Both the position numbers and the translations under genes were made by a program. Source: Fundidesulfovibrio agrisoli (GTDB lineage: Bacteria > Desulfobacterota > Desulfovibrionia > Desulfovibrionales > Desulfovibrionaceae). Taken from it: DNA of 64,000 nucleotides. The notes beneath the pieces were generated by a model. It did not search any database and was not told the origin of the DNA. It was given only the letters and a program-made list of their open reading frames with translations. Shown here piece after piece: positions 50,981 to 59,969 of this stretch; the stretch's first letter is position 1, and the number at the start of each line of letters is the position of its first letter. The DNA is taken from the NCBI RefSeq assembly GCF_022808715.1, contig NZ_JAKZKX010000016.1, positions 1-64,000 of the forward strand, read 5' to 3'.

Positions 50981-53900
50981 TCAATCCTCCGCTTCGGGCG
51001 AGTCCCGCTGCGCCAGCCTCCTCTCCTGCATCCAGCACCACAGCACCGGGACCACGAACATGGTCACCAGCACGAAGACCATGCCCCCGAAGGGCGGGAT
51101 GGCCATGGGCACCACCAGGTCCGCGCCGCGCCCGCGCGAGGTCAGCACCGGGATCAGCGCCAGGATGGTGGTGGCGGTGGTCATCAGGCAGGGGCGCACG
51201 CGCTTGAGGCCCGCTTCGATGGTGGCGGCCCGGATGGCGGCCACGTCCTGCGGCGCGTGCTCCAGGAAGCGGTCGCGCAGGTAGGTGGCCATGACCACGC
51301 CGTCGTTGGTGGCCACCCCGAACAGCGCCAGGAAGCCGACCCACACCGGCAGGGAGAGCGACAGCTCGTGCATCTGGAAGAGCTGGCGCATGTTCACGCC
51401 GAAGATGCTCACGTCCATGAACCAGGGCAGGCCGTAGAACCAGATCATGACGAAGCCGCCCGCCCAGGCCACGGGGATGGCCGAGAACACGATGAGCGAG
51501 GTGCTCACCGAGGAGAAGTGCATGTAGATCACCAGGAAGATCAGCGCCATGGTCAGCGGCAGGATGAAGGCCAGCCGCTTTTCGGCCCGGGCGTGGTTCT
51601 CGAAGGTGCCGGTGAAGTCGTAGGAGACGCCCGGCGGGAGCTCCAGCAGCCCGGCCTCGCGCATGGAGTCCAGGTAGGCCTTGGCGGACTCCACGGCGTG
51701 GATGGGCGTCACCCCGGCCTTGCCGTCGAAGATCACGTAGGCGGCGGTGAAGGTGTCCTCCCCGCGGATCATATTCGGGCCGGGGCTGTAGCGCACCTCC
51801 GCCACCTGGCCCAGGGGTATCTGCGCGCCCTCGGGGGTGGTCACCAGCAGCGCGCCGATGGCCTTGGGGTCGTCGCGCAGCTCGCGCTGGTAGCGCAGGC
51901 GCACGGGGTAGCGCTCCCGGCCTTCCACCGTGGTGGTGACCACGCGCCCGCCCAGGCCCGTCTCGATGGCGTCCTGCACGGCCTGGACCGTGAGGCCGTA
52001 CATCCCGGCCCTGCCCCGGTCGATGGCGATTTCCAGGTAGGGCTTGGCCGTGATGCGGTCCGCCAGCACGGAGGACGGCTCGATGACCTTGATGTCGCGC
52101 AGGAAACGCTCGATGAGCTCGGCGGACTTCTCCACGCTGGGCACGTCCGGGCCCTTGACCCGCACCGCCACGGAGGCCCGGATGCCGCTCTGGAGCATGA
52201 CCAGGCGGGCCGAGATGGGCTGCAGCTTGGGCGCGGTGGTCACGCCGGGCATGCGCGCGGCGGCGGCCACGGCGGCCCAGATGTCCTCCGGGCCGCGCAC
52301 GCCGGGCCAGGCCGCGCGGCCGGGGTTGAGGGCGGGGTCCAGGGCGCGCCGCCAGAAGCGGAAGGGCTGTCCGGAGGGGTCCGGCACGAGGCGGCGCTCC
52401 TCGTCGCGGGCGTAGACCCCGCGCACGAAGTACCCGATCCCGTCCGGGGCGGCCACGGGCACCCCCTCGCGGTTCTCGGCGTACCCAACGGCGTCCGGGT
52501 CGTACCTGAAGCGCAGCACTGCGCCGTCCTCGTCGGCCAGGAACTCGGGGTGGTAGTTGACCACCGTCTCGATCATGTTGAGCGGCGCGGGGTCCAGGGG
52601 GGATTCGGCCCTGCCGAGCTTGCCCACCACGGAGGCCACCTCGGGCACGCGGCGCAGGGCCTCGTCCTGGCGCTGCACGATGTCCAGCACTTCGGCCGTG
52701 GAGGCGTGGGGCATGGTGGTGGGCATGTACAGGAAGGAACCCTCGTCCAGCGGGGGCATGAACTCCTTCTGCAGGCCCGGGAAGGCGCGCTCCATGGCGG
52801 CCAGGGGCGCGGAGGCGCGCATGAACTCGGGCAGCCAGCCGAACATGCCGCCGAAGCCCAGCCACACCAGCCCGCCCAGCAGCACCAGGGCGGCGGGCAT
52901 GGCCAGGAAGGCGGCCTTGTGCTCCAGGCACCAGGCCAGCACGCGGGCGTAGCGGCGATGGAACAGGTGGAACAGGCCCAGCCAGGCCCCGAGGACAAGG
53001 CCCACGAACACCAGGTTGCGCATGACGCCGCGCTCCGGCCCCAGGGGCAGCCAGTGGCGGGCAAGCAGCAGGGCCACCCCGGCGATGGCCGTCCACACGG
53101 CCGCGCGGGTGAGAAGCGCCCTGCGCTCTGGCGATACGAACCGCCGGGCCAGGTACAGCCCGCCCACGGCGGTCATGGCCAGGCCCGCGGCGGCGTCCAG
53201 GAAGATGGCCAGCAGCGCTCCGCCGTAGACCGCCAGCTCGTAGGGGGAGAAATCCCTCGAGCGGTCCAGGCCCCTGCGCTTGAAGATCAGCTCGGCCGCC
53301 GGGGGGATGAGCCCAAGGGCCACCACCAGGGAGGCCGTCAGGGCGAAGGTCTTGGTGAAGGCCAGCGGGCGGAACAGCTTGCCCTCGGCCCCGGTCATGA
53401 AGAAGACGGGCAGGAAGCCGATGATGGTGGTGGCGATGGAGGCCAGCACCGCTCCGCCCACCTCGCGCGAGGCCAGGAAGACCGTGCGGGGCAGGGGTTC
53501 GCCGGGCGGGGCCTCGCCCAGCCTGCGCAGGATGTTCTCGGTGAGGATGATGCCCATGTCCACCATGGTGCCAATGGCGATGGCTATGCCCGCCAGGGCC
53601 ACGATGTTGGCCTCCACCCCGAAGGCCTTCATGGCCAGGAAGGTCAGCAGCACGGCCAGGGGCAGCAGGGCCGAGATGAGCGCGGAGGCCCCCAGGTTCA
53701 TCACCATGGCCAGGACCACGAGCACCGTGACCAGGATCTCGGAGACCAGGGCCTCGTCCAGGGTGTGCAGGGTCTCCTTGATGAGGCCGGAGCGGTCGTA
53801 GAAGGGCACAACCTTCACCTGGCTCACGGTGCCGTCCGGCAGGGTGCGCTTGGGCAGGGAGGGCTCGATGCGGGCGATGGCCGCCTTGACCCCGGCGATG

Positions 53901-54922
53901 ACCTCCATGGGGTTGGCCCCGAAGCGCGTCACCACCACGCCGCCCACGGCCTCGTGGCCGTTCTTGTCCAGGGCGCCCTGGCGCAGGGCCGGGCCGAAGC
54001 TCAACGCGCCGAGCTCCTTGAGGAACACGGGCCGCCCGTCCCGGGTGGCCACCAGGGTCTTGCCCAGGTCGTCCAGGCTCTTGATGAAGCCCAGGCCGCG
54101 CACCAGGTATTCCACGCGGTTGATCTCGAGGGTGCGCGCGCCCACATCCAGGTTGGACTTCTGCACGGCGGCCGCCACTTCCTCCAGGGAGACGCCGTAG
54201 GCCTTGAGCAGTTGCGGGTCCAGCTCGGCCTGGTATTCGCGCACGAAGCCGCCGATGGAGGCCGCCTCGGCCACGCCGGGCACGGCCAGCAGGGCGTAGC
54301 GCAGGTAGTAGTCCTGCAGGGTGCGCAGCTCGCTGGTCTCGAAGCCGCCCACGAAGCGGCCGGCCGTATCCAGCCCGTCCAGGGTGTACCAGAACACCTG
54401 GCCCAGGGCCGTGGCGTCCGGGCCCAGGCGCGGGGCCACCCCCGTGGGCAACAGGCCGGGCGGCAGGCTGGCCAGCTTCTCCAGGATGCGGGCGCGGGCG
54501 AAGTAGAAATCCACCCCTTCCTCGAAGACCACATAGACTTCCGAGAACCCGAACGAGGAGTTTGAGCGCACCGTCTTGACCCCGGCCACCCCGAGCAGTG
54601 CCGTGGTCAACGGATAGGTCACCTGCTCCTCCACGTCGCGCGGGGAGCGGCCCGACCACTCTGAGAAGACGATCTGCTGGTTTTCGCCGATGTTGGGGAT
54701 GGCGTCCACGGCCACGGGGGAGCGCAAGAGCCAGGGCAGGTTCCAGTCGAACGGGGCCACGGCCAGGCCGCCCACAATGGTCAGGGCGGTCAGCAGGGCG
54801 ACCACGAGCTTCTGGCGCTGGCAGAAGGACAGCACGCGCCCCAGCGGCCCGGTCCCTTGGGCCGGGCCGGAGAGGGGTTCCACGGGCAGGCCGGGCTTGT
54901 CGGGTGATTGCTTGCTCACCAT
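50981..54922 (-). CDS. cusA: Heavy-metal RND efflux pump, CusA/CzcA-like, enlarged
   Basis: This 1313-residue inner-membrane pump begins with the RND signature region RSPVAVDAIPNIGENQQIVF and EWSGRSPRDVEEQVTYPLTT of heavy-metal RND proteins. The first porter domain, TM2-6 with GIAIAIGTMVDMGIILTENI and the second half with YMHFSSVSTSLIVFSAIPVA are visible. It is about 270 residues longer than E. coli CusA (1047). Extra material sits around 540-680 (additional hydrophobic segments YELAVYGGALLAIFLDAAAG onward) and around 780-860 in the second porter loop. It is the last gene of the operon, 13 bases after cusB. It exports Cu+/Ag+ or similar ions. Confidence 0.9.
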   Translation of the reverse strand: MVSKQSPDKPGLPVEPLSGPAQGTGPLGRVLSFCQRQKLVVALLTALTIVGGLAVAPFDWNLPWLLRSPVAVDAIPNIGENQQIVFSEWSGRSPRDVEEQVTYPLTTALLGVAGVKTVRSNSSFGFSEVYVVFEEGVDFYFARARILEKLASLPPGLLPTGVAPRLGPDATALGQVFWYTLDGLDTAGRFVGGFETSELRTLQDYYLRYALLAVPGVAEAASIGGFVREYQAELDPQLLKAYGVSLEEVAAAVQKSNLDVGARTLEINRVEYLVRGLGFIKSLDDLGKTLVATRDGRPVFLKELGALSFGPALRQGALDKNGHEAVGGVVVTRFGANPMEVIAGVKAAIARIEPSLPKRTLPDGTVSQVKVVPFYDRSGLIKETLHTLDEALVSEILVTVLVVLAMVMNLGASALISALLPLAVLLTFLAMKAFGVEANIVALAGIAIAIGTMVDMGIILTENILRRLGEAPPGEPLPRTVFLASREVGGAVLASIATTIIGFLPVFFMTGAEGKLFRPLAFTKTFALTASLVVALGLIPPAAELIFKRRGLDRSRDFSPYELAVYGGALLAIFLDAAAGLAMTAVGGLYLARRFVSPERRALLTRAAVWTAIAGVALLLARHWLPLGPERGVMRNLVFVGLVLGAWLGLFHLFHRRYARVLAWCLEHKAAFLAMPAALVLLGGLVWLGFGGMFGWLPEFMRASAPLAAMERAFPGLQKEFMPPLDEGSFLYMPTTMPHASTAEVLDIVQRQDEALRRVPEVASVVGKLGRAESPLDPAPLNMIETVVNYHPEFLADEDGAVLRFRYDPDAVGYAENREGVPVAAPDGIGYFVRGVYARDEERRLVPDPSGQPFRFWRRALDPALNPGRAAWPGVRGPEDIWAAVAAAARMPGVTTAPKLQPISARLVMLQSGIRASVAVRVKGPDVPSVEKSAELIERFLRDIKVIEPSSVLADRITAKPYLEIAIDRGRAGMYGLTVQAVQDAIETGLGGRVVTTTVEGRERYPVRLRYQRELRDDPKAIGALLVTTPEGAQIPLGQVAEVRYSPGPNMIRGEDTFTAAYVIFDGKAGVTPIHAVESAKAYLDSMREAGLLELPPGVSYDFTGTFENHARAEKRLAFILPLTMALIFLVIYMHFSSVSTSLIVFSAIPVAWAGGFVMIWFYGLPWFMDVSIFGVNMRQLFQMHELSLSLPVWVGFLALFGVATNDGVVMATYLRDRFLEHAPQDVAAIRAATIEAGLKRVRPCLMTTATTILALIPVLTSRGRGADLVVPMAIPPFGGMVFVLVTMFVVPVLWCWMQERRLAQRDSPEAED

Positions 54923-54935
54923 GCGCCTCGCCTGC

Positions 54936-56813
54936 TCACTCGCCCGCCTGGGCCGGCGGGGCCGCCGGGGCGGGTGGGGTTGCCAGGACCGGCGGGGCCG
55001 CCGGGGCCAGGGGCCTGGGCTGCGGCGCGGTCCTTGGTGCGCTCTGTGGCGCGCTCTGTGGCGCGGCCTGTGGTGCGCCCTGGGGTGCGGCCTGGGGTGC
55101 GGCCTGTGGTGCGGCCTGGGGTGCGGCCTGTGGTGCGGCCTGGGTCTGTCCGCCCTGTCCGGGCGGGGGGCGGTGGCCCTTGTAGCGCAGGATGAACTTG
55201 TAGTCCTCGTCCAACTGCGGTTCGGCCGTACTGGGCCGGGTATCCTCCGGAACCACGGCGCCCTCGGCCCCGTATATCCCGGCGGGCGGGAACGCCGGAA
55301 CCGGGGAGGGCCCCTTGGGGCGTTCGCTGGCCGGCAGTTCGATGGTGGCGGGGGGCGGCACGTTGATGCCGAAATCCTGCAGGCGAACGAGCCCCTCGGG
55401 CTGGAGCATGCTCGGCTTGGCCATGATCTGGCGCTCGCTGTCGAGCTTGAAGGCCCCGTTGGTGACCACCTCTTCGCCCTCCGCCAGGCCGGACTGCACC
55501 ACGTAGACTCCGTCCGCCTTGGGGCCGAGCACGATCTCGCGGCCTTCGAACACTCCGGGCTTGCCGGGCACCGCCACGTAGACCACGGCGCGTCCGCCCG
55601 TGACCAGGGGGGCCGTATCGGGGATGACCAAGGGTGCGCGCTCGGGGGCCATGCCCGGGCTGGTGGGCCTGCCTTCCCTGTCCAGCAGGGCCTTGACCTT
55701 GCCGCGCAGGCTCATGCCGGGGCGCAGCAGGGCCTTGATGTCGTTGTAGCCCACCAGCACCCGGAAGGTCTTGTTCTTCTCGCTGAAGGTCGGCTCGATG
55801 ATGATGACCTTGCCCCAGAAGGATTCGCCGGGGCGCGCCGGGGAGGAGAACTCCACCTCCTGGCCGATGCGCAGCCAGGGGAAGTCCTGCTCGAAGGCGT
55901 CGAAACTGGCCAGCACGAAGTTGGGGTCCGCGATCCTGACCAGGCGGGTGCCCTTGTTGACGTATGCGCCCTGGACGGTGTTGTTCTCGATGATGACGCC
56001 GCCCACGTTGGAGGTCAGGTTGGGCATGCGGATGGGGACGACGCCGGGGGGCCGCTCCAGGCGCAGCACCTGCGTGATGTCCTTGTCGGGCAGGCCGAAG
56101 CCCTTCAGGCGGGAGCGCAGCATGGCGAATTTGCGCTGGGCGTCCTGGATGGCCTTCTCGTCGGGCGGGGCCGCCGACGATGAGCGCAGCGCCTGGTTGA
56201 CCGGCTGGCCCAGCAGCCGCGAGACGATGTCCGGGATTATGCGCACCTGCTCCAGCATCTGGATTTCCACGTCCTGGATGTCGGCGGAGTAGAAGTCGAA
56301 GAGGCGTTGGTCCGTGCGGATGTACTCGCCGCTGCGGCGGATGTAGACCCTGTCCACAATGCCGTTCACGGGGGCGTTGATGTCCGTGATGAAGGCGTCG
56401 TCGTATTCGATCTGCCCGTAGAGGTCCACCGAGGCGTTCACGTAGCGGCTTTCCACGCGCGAGGTGCTGATGCCCGCCAGGCGCATCTGCGCCGGGTCCA
56501 GATGGTTGTGGGCGGCGGCCCCGGGCTCCATGTCGCCCGTGACCACCGGGACCAGCTCCATGCCGCAGACCGGGCACTTGCCGGGCGCGGGCAGGGGAGG
56601 GATGTCGTTCATGGGGCAGGCGTAGAGCACCAGCTTGCCCTCGGTGGTTTCGCTCCCGGCGGCCTTGGGCGCGGTCTGCCCGTTGCCGCTCGCGGGGGCT
56701 TTCTCGGGGCTCTGGGAGCAAGCGGCCGCGAGGGCCAGAATCCAGACGGCCGCCACGAGGGCTATGAGCCGGGCCAGGGGGAATGCGTTGGATCGGGGGG
56801 CGGATACGTTCAT
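54936..56813 (-). CDS. cusB: RND periplasmic adaptor, CusB-like, with metal-binding domain
   Basis: This 625-residue protein has a membrane or lipoprotein signal (LALAAAC near 26-32) and then a heavy-metal-binding domain YACPMNDIPPLPAPGKCPVC with GMELVPV, which would bind Cu or Zn. Next come a barrel-sandwich/lipoyl and helical hairpin adaptor region (about 100-400). The C-terminal 110 residues are Pro/Gln/Ala-rich with AAPQ repeats, encoded by a 12-bp minisatellite. Partner of the CusA-like pump 13 bases downstream. The repetitive tail is not part of the normal adaptor. Confidence 0.9.
   Translation of the reverse strand: MNVSAPRSNAFPLARLIALVAAVWILALAAACSQSPEKAPASGNGQTAPKAAGSETTEGKLVLYACPMNDIPPLPAPGKCPVCGMELVPVVTGDMEPGAAAHNHLDPAQMRLAGISTSRVESRYVNASVDLYGQIEYDDAFITDINAPVNGIVDRVYIRRSGEYIRTDQRLFDFYSADIQDVEIQMLEQVRIIPDIVSRLLGQPVNQALRSSSAAPPDEKAIQDAQRKFAMLRSRLKGFGLPDKDITQVLRLERPPGVVPIRMPNLTSNVGGVIIENNTVQGAYVNKGTRLVRIADPNFVLASFDAFEQDFPWLRIGQEVEFSSPARPGESFWGKVIIIEPTFSEKNKTFRVLVGYNDIKALLRPGMSLRGKVKALLDREGRPTSPGMAPERAPLVIPDTAPLVTGGRAVVYVAVPGKPGVFEGREIVLGPKADGVYVVQSGLAEGEEVVTNGAFKLDSERQIMAKPSMLQPEGLVRLQDFGINVPPPATIELPASERPKGPSPVPAFPPAGIYGAEGAVVPEDTRPSTAEPQLDEDYKFILRYKGHRPPPGQGGQTQAAPQAAPQAAPQAAPQAAPQGAPQAAPQSAPQSAPRTAPQPRPLAPAAPPVLATPPAPAAPPAQAGE
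55035..55142. repeat. 12-bp minisatellite inside cusB (nine units)
   Basis: Nine units of 12 bases with consensus (T/G)GGTGCGGCCTG run without interruption. On the coding strand they encode the repeated tetrapeptide Ala-Ala-Pro-Gln or variants. Units 5, 6 and 8 are identical, as are 7 and 9; the outer ones are more diverged. Such arrays change copy number by slippage. Confidence 0.9.
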
Positions 56814-56819
56814 GGTTTC

Positions 56820-57815
56820 CTATCCCAGTGTGAAGTCGGAGACGAGCATGGGCCAGACGGCGATGGCGGCCAGCGCCCCGGCCCCGGCCAGCGCGGCCAT
56901 GCAGAGGCGGCGCTGCAGGCGCGGCAGGGCCTGGGCCAGGGAGGGGATGCCCCGCGCCCGCTCCACCGCGCCGACCCCGGCCCCGCAGACGCCCAGCAGC
57001 AGCAGGGACGCGTAGAGCGGGTAGCCGATCCAGTGGAACTCCGCCTTGAGCAGGCAAAAGGGGCAGTGGTGCGTGGGCAGCTCGTACCAGTAGACCGAAA
57101 TGAAGGAGAGCAGGGCCAGGATGCCAATGAGGAACATGGCCCCGGACAGCCAGGCGAAGAGCCGCGCGCCCCGCCCCGTGGCCAGGAAGTGCGCGCCGCT
57201 GCGGGCCAGGGCCACCAGCCCGCCCCAGAAGAGGATCTGGGCCAGGGTGGGCGGCAGGTGGGCCAGGGAGGCCGACAGGCCCGTGGATTCCTCGCTGAAC
57301 ACGGCCCCGCAGCAGGAGGTGATGAGGTTCGGGGACAGGTGCGAGAAGTAGCCGAACTGCACGTAGGCCTCGAAGAGCACCAGCCCCGTCAGCGGCAGGA
57401 GCATGGCGTACTTGGGCTTGATGAGGGGGTAGTCGTAGCCCTGGTTGTCCAGGTGGTTGACGATGAGCCAGACCCCGCAGCCCAGGGCGGAGGCGATCTT
57501 GAGCAGCAGCGCGGTGTAGCCGTAGCTGTTGACGTTGAAGGTGCCCACCGCGCACATGGCGCCCACGAACAGGGTGTGCAAATCCTCCCCGGCGTAGATG
57601 AACAGGAACAGCGAGAGCAGCTCGAAGGCCATCACATAGGAGAGTATCGTGGAGATCAGGTAGGTCTTGCGCTCCAGGGCCAGCTGGCGCGGGTCGCCGC
57701 TGGAGAGGTCGAAGTGGCGCAGGATGGCCACGCCCTGCCACGCGGCGTAGGCCATGACCGCCCCGATGAGCCCCGAGGCCAGCAGCAGCGCGAGGACGAC
57801 GGGCTTAACAATCAT
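56820..57815 (-). CDS. Polytopic membrane protein with CPFC motif
   Basis: This 331-residue protein has about nine hydrophobic segments. A loop near 250 reads ELPTHHCPFCLLKAEFHWIG, with a Cys pair and His that could be redox active or metal binding, somewhat like the CXXC of VKOR-type proteins. SCCGAVFSEE near 165 supplies two more cysteines. Its start overlaps the ATPase gene by 11 bases and it precedes cusB, so it belongs to the same operon. I do not recognise an established family. A role in copper delivery or thiol chemistry at the membrane is only inference. Confidence 0.75.
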   Translation of the reverse strand: MIVKPVVLALLLASGLIGAVMAYAAWQGVAILRHFDLSSGDPRQLALERKTYLISTILSYVMAFELLSLFLFIYAGEDLHTLFVGAMCAVGTFNVNSYGYTALLLKIASALGCGVWLIVNHLDNQGYDYPLIKPKYAMLLPLTGLVLFEAYVQFGYFSHLSPNLITSCCGAVFSEESTGLSASLAHLPPTLAQILFWGGLVALARSGAHFLATGRGARLFAWLSGAMFLIGILALLSFISVYWYELPTHHCPFCLLKAEFHWIGYPLYASLLLLGVCGAGVGAVERARGIPSLAQALPRLQRRLCMAALAGAGALAAIAVWPMLVSDFTLG

Positions 57816-58494
57816 GGGGGCCCGCGGGCACGACCATGCCGTCGCGCAGGCTGATCACCTGGTCCACCACCTGCGCCTCGTGCACGATGGCGTCGTGGCT
57901 GGCGATGATGAACGTCTTGCCCTCCGCGCGCAGCTGGCCCACGATCTCCAGGAATTCCAGTGAGAGGGCGGTGTCCAGGTTGGCGGTGGGCTCGTCGGCG
58001 ATGATGGTGGGCGGGTCGTTTATCAGGGCGCGGGCGATGGCCGTGCGCTGCTTCTCGCCGCCGGAGAGGCTCTCCACCGTCTGCCCGATCTTCCCGCCCA
58101 GGCGGAACTTCTCCAGCAGGGCGGCGGCCCGGTCGCGCACCTGGTGGCGGGGCTGGCCCAGGGGGCAGGCCGGGACCATCACGTTCTCCAGAGTGGTCAG
58201 CCCGGGCACCAGGTTGAAGCTCTGGAAGATGAAGCCGAAGGCCGTGCGCCTGAGCTCCGCCAGGAAGCGCTCCGGCAGGGAGGATATCTCCCGCTCGCCC
58301 AGGTGGATGCGCCCCGAGGTGGGGCGGGCCATGCAGCCCAGCAGCGAGAGCAGGGTGGTCTTGCCGGAGCCGCTGGGGCCGGTGAGCACCACCACCTTGT
58401 TCTCGGGCACGGCCGCGCTCACCCCGCGCAGGGCCACGTATTCGCTGGGCCTGCCGGGATTGAAGACCTTGGTGACGTTTTCAACACGGATCAT
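57805..58494 (-). CDS. ABC ATPase, LolD/MacB type
   Basis: This 229-residue ATPase has Walker A GPSGSGKTT near 38, LSGGEKQR near 142 and IIADEPTANLD, the LolD/MacB/FtsE subgroup pattern. It pairs with the FtsX-type permease encoded just upstream (3 bases between the stop and this ATG). Such pairs work as mechanotransmission devices that move lipoproteins or periplasmic substrates, not as classic pumps. In NosL-containing operons a similar ABC (NosDFY) helps copper-site assembly; kinship to that system is inference only. Confidence 0.9.
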   Translation of the reverse strand: MIRVENVTKVFNPGRPSEYVALRGVSAAVPENKVVVLTGPSGSGKTTLLSLLGCMARPTSGRIHLGEREISSLPERFLAELRRTAFGFIFQSFNLVPGLTTLENVMVPACPLGQPRHQVRDRAAALLEKFRLGGKIGQTVESLSGGEKQRTAIARALINDPPTIIADEPTANLDTALSLEFLEIVGQLRAEGKTFIIASHDAIVHEAQVVDQVISLRDGMVVPAGPHDC

Positions 58495-58497
58495 GGT

Positions 58498-59634
58498 TCA
58501 ACTCGCGCGCATGACCGTGTCCGGGTCGGTGATGGCCGCCCGCCAGGCCGGTATGACGGTTATGAAGGTGTAGGGCGCCACGGAGAGGAAGAACAGGGCC
58601 AGCAGCTCCGTGGGGCTGACCACGGGGCTCAGGGGGAAGTCCACGTAGAGCACGCTCCAGCCCTTGAGGGCCTGGGCGAACAGGCCCGCGTCCGCCAGGA
58701 ACACGTGCGCGTAGGCGGCGATGGTGCCCAGCAGGAAGGAGGTGAGCGAGATGGCCAGCCCCTCCCAGAACTTCATCACCAGCACGTCGGCGGTGTCCCA
58801 GCCCAGGGCCTTGAGGATGCCGATCTCGTGGCGCTCCTCCGCGGAGAGGCCGGTGGCCTTGTCCCAGGCGAAGATGAAGAAGGCCAGGGCCGCCCCCGCG
58901 AAGACCACGATGACCATGCCTCCGCGCCACTCGAACACGGACTCGTAGGTCCGCAGGATCTCCTCGCGCTGGATGGGCCGGGTGTCGGGGTGTTCGCGTT
59001 GGATCTTCTCCGTGACGGTCTGCATTTCCTGGGGGTTGCGCACCGTGACCGCCAGGTCGGTGTACTGGCCCTCGGGCAGGCCGAACACCTGGCGGAAGGC
59101 CGTTTCGGACATGATGAGCAGGTCGGCGGAGACGAGGCGCGTCTCCTCGGGCAGCACCTGCACCGGTTTGAACCCGGTGGAGTCGCCCTTGAAGGTGCGG
59201 AAGAGGTAGCGTCCGTCCTGGAGGTTGGTCCAGGCCTTGGCGGCAGCCGGGCCGGCCACGATCTCGTCGTCGGCGTGGGCGAAGTCCGGCAGGCCGAGCA
59301 CCGTGAAGGTCGCCCCCACGGCCCGGTTGAAATAGTAGCCCCACAGCCTGGGCTCCACCTCGCTCACGCCCCGAATCCTGCGGATGGAGTCGGCGTAGGA
59401 GGCGGGGATCGTGTCGAAGCGCCCGGCCAGCATCCGCTGCACCACCAGCTCCGGGGCCCCGGCCAGCACGGCCTGCCCTTCGGTGCGCAAGGCGCGGGAG
59501 AAGAACATCACCGAGGCGATCAGGAACACCACCAGGGCATACGCCAGCACCAGCGCGCCGTTCTTGGCCTTGCGCCGCACCAGGCTGGCCAGGGTGTAGT
59601 CGAGGAATGCGCGCTGGCGTTCGAGGGAGCTCAT
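58498..59634 (-). CDS. FtsX/MacB-type ABC permease
   Basis: This 378-residue protein has one N-terminal TM (about 28-48), a large periplasmic domain (about 50-240) and three C-terminal TMs with LSAEERHEIGILKALGWDTA, the FtsX-family signature loop. It forms a type VII ABC transporter with the neighbouring ATPase. ATG 59634 overlaps the upstream stop by four bases (ATGG/TGA region), showing tight coupling in the operon. The substrate is unknown. Confidence 0.9.
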   Translation of the reverse strand: MSSLERQRAFLDYTLASLVRRKAKNGALVLAYALVVFLIASVMFFSRALRTEGQAVLAGAPELVVQRMLAGRFDTIPASYADSIRRIRGVSEVEPRLWGYYFNRAVGATFTVLGLPDFAHADDEIVAGPAAAKAWTNLQDGRYLFRTFKGDSTGFKPVQVLPEETRLVSADLLIMSETAFRQVFGLPEGQYTDLAVTVRNPQEMQTVTEKIQREHPDTRPIQREEILRTYESVFEWRGGMVIVVFAGAALAFFIFAWDKATGLSAEERHEIGILKALGWDTADVLVMKFWEGLAISLTSFLLGTIAAYAHVFLADAGLFAQALKGWSVLYVDFPLSPVVSPTELLALFFLSVAPYTFITVIPAWRAAITDPDTVMRAS

Positions 59635-59969
59635 GGCCTGTCCTCCCCCACATCGGACCCGCCGACGGGCCCGCCGAGCGCGGTCAAAATGGCTGGCGGA
59701 GGCAGCAGCGCGCCGCTGGGGAAGTGCTCCAGGCTGCGCGGATGGTCCTGAAAGGCCGAGAACAGGTCCGCCTGGGAGAGGTGCCTGGTGTAGCGGGCCT
59801 CGGTGGAGAGGCAGAGGTCGGTCAGGCCCAGCTCGGCCACCAGTTGCGACTCCAGGGCCAGGCGGGCGTCGCGGCGGCCGGCGTCAGCCAGGGGGTAGCC
59901 GGCCAGCAGCCCCGCCAGGATGAACCCCAGGCCGCCCGTCACGGCCAGGAAGGCGTCGGAGGGGCGCAT
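59631..59969 (-). CDS. Small single-TM protein in the NosL operon
   Basis: This 112-residue protein has one N-terminal TM (FLAVTGGLGFILAGLLAGYP) and a soluble C-terminal part with LTDLCLSTEARYTRHLSQAD and FQDHPRSLEHFPSGALLPPP. The ATG overlaps the upstream stop as TGATG. The single Cys plus several His in the soluble part may bind metal, but there is no recognised family. Confidence 0.7.
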   Translation of the reverse strand: MRPSDAFLAVTGGLGFILAGLLAGYPLADAGRRDARLALESQLVAELGLTDLCLSTEARYTRHLSQADLFSAFQDHPRSLEHFPSGALLPPPAILTALGGPVGGSDVGEDRP

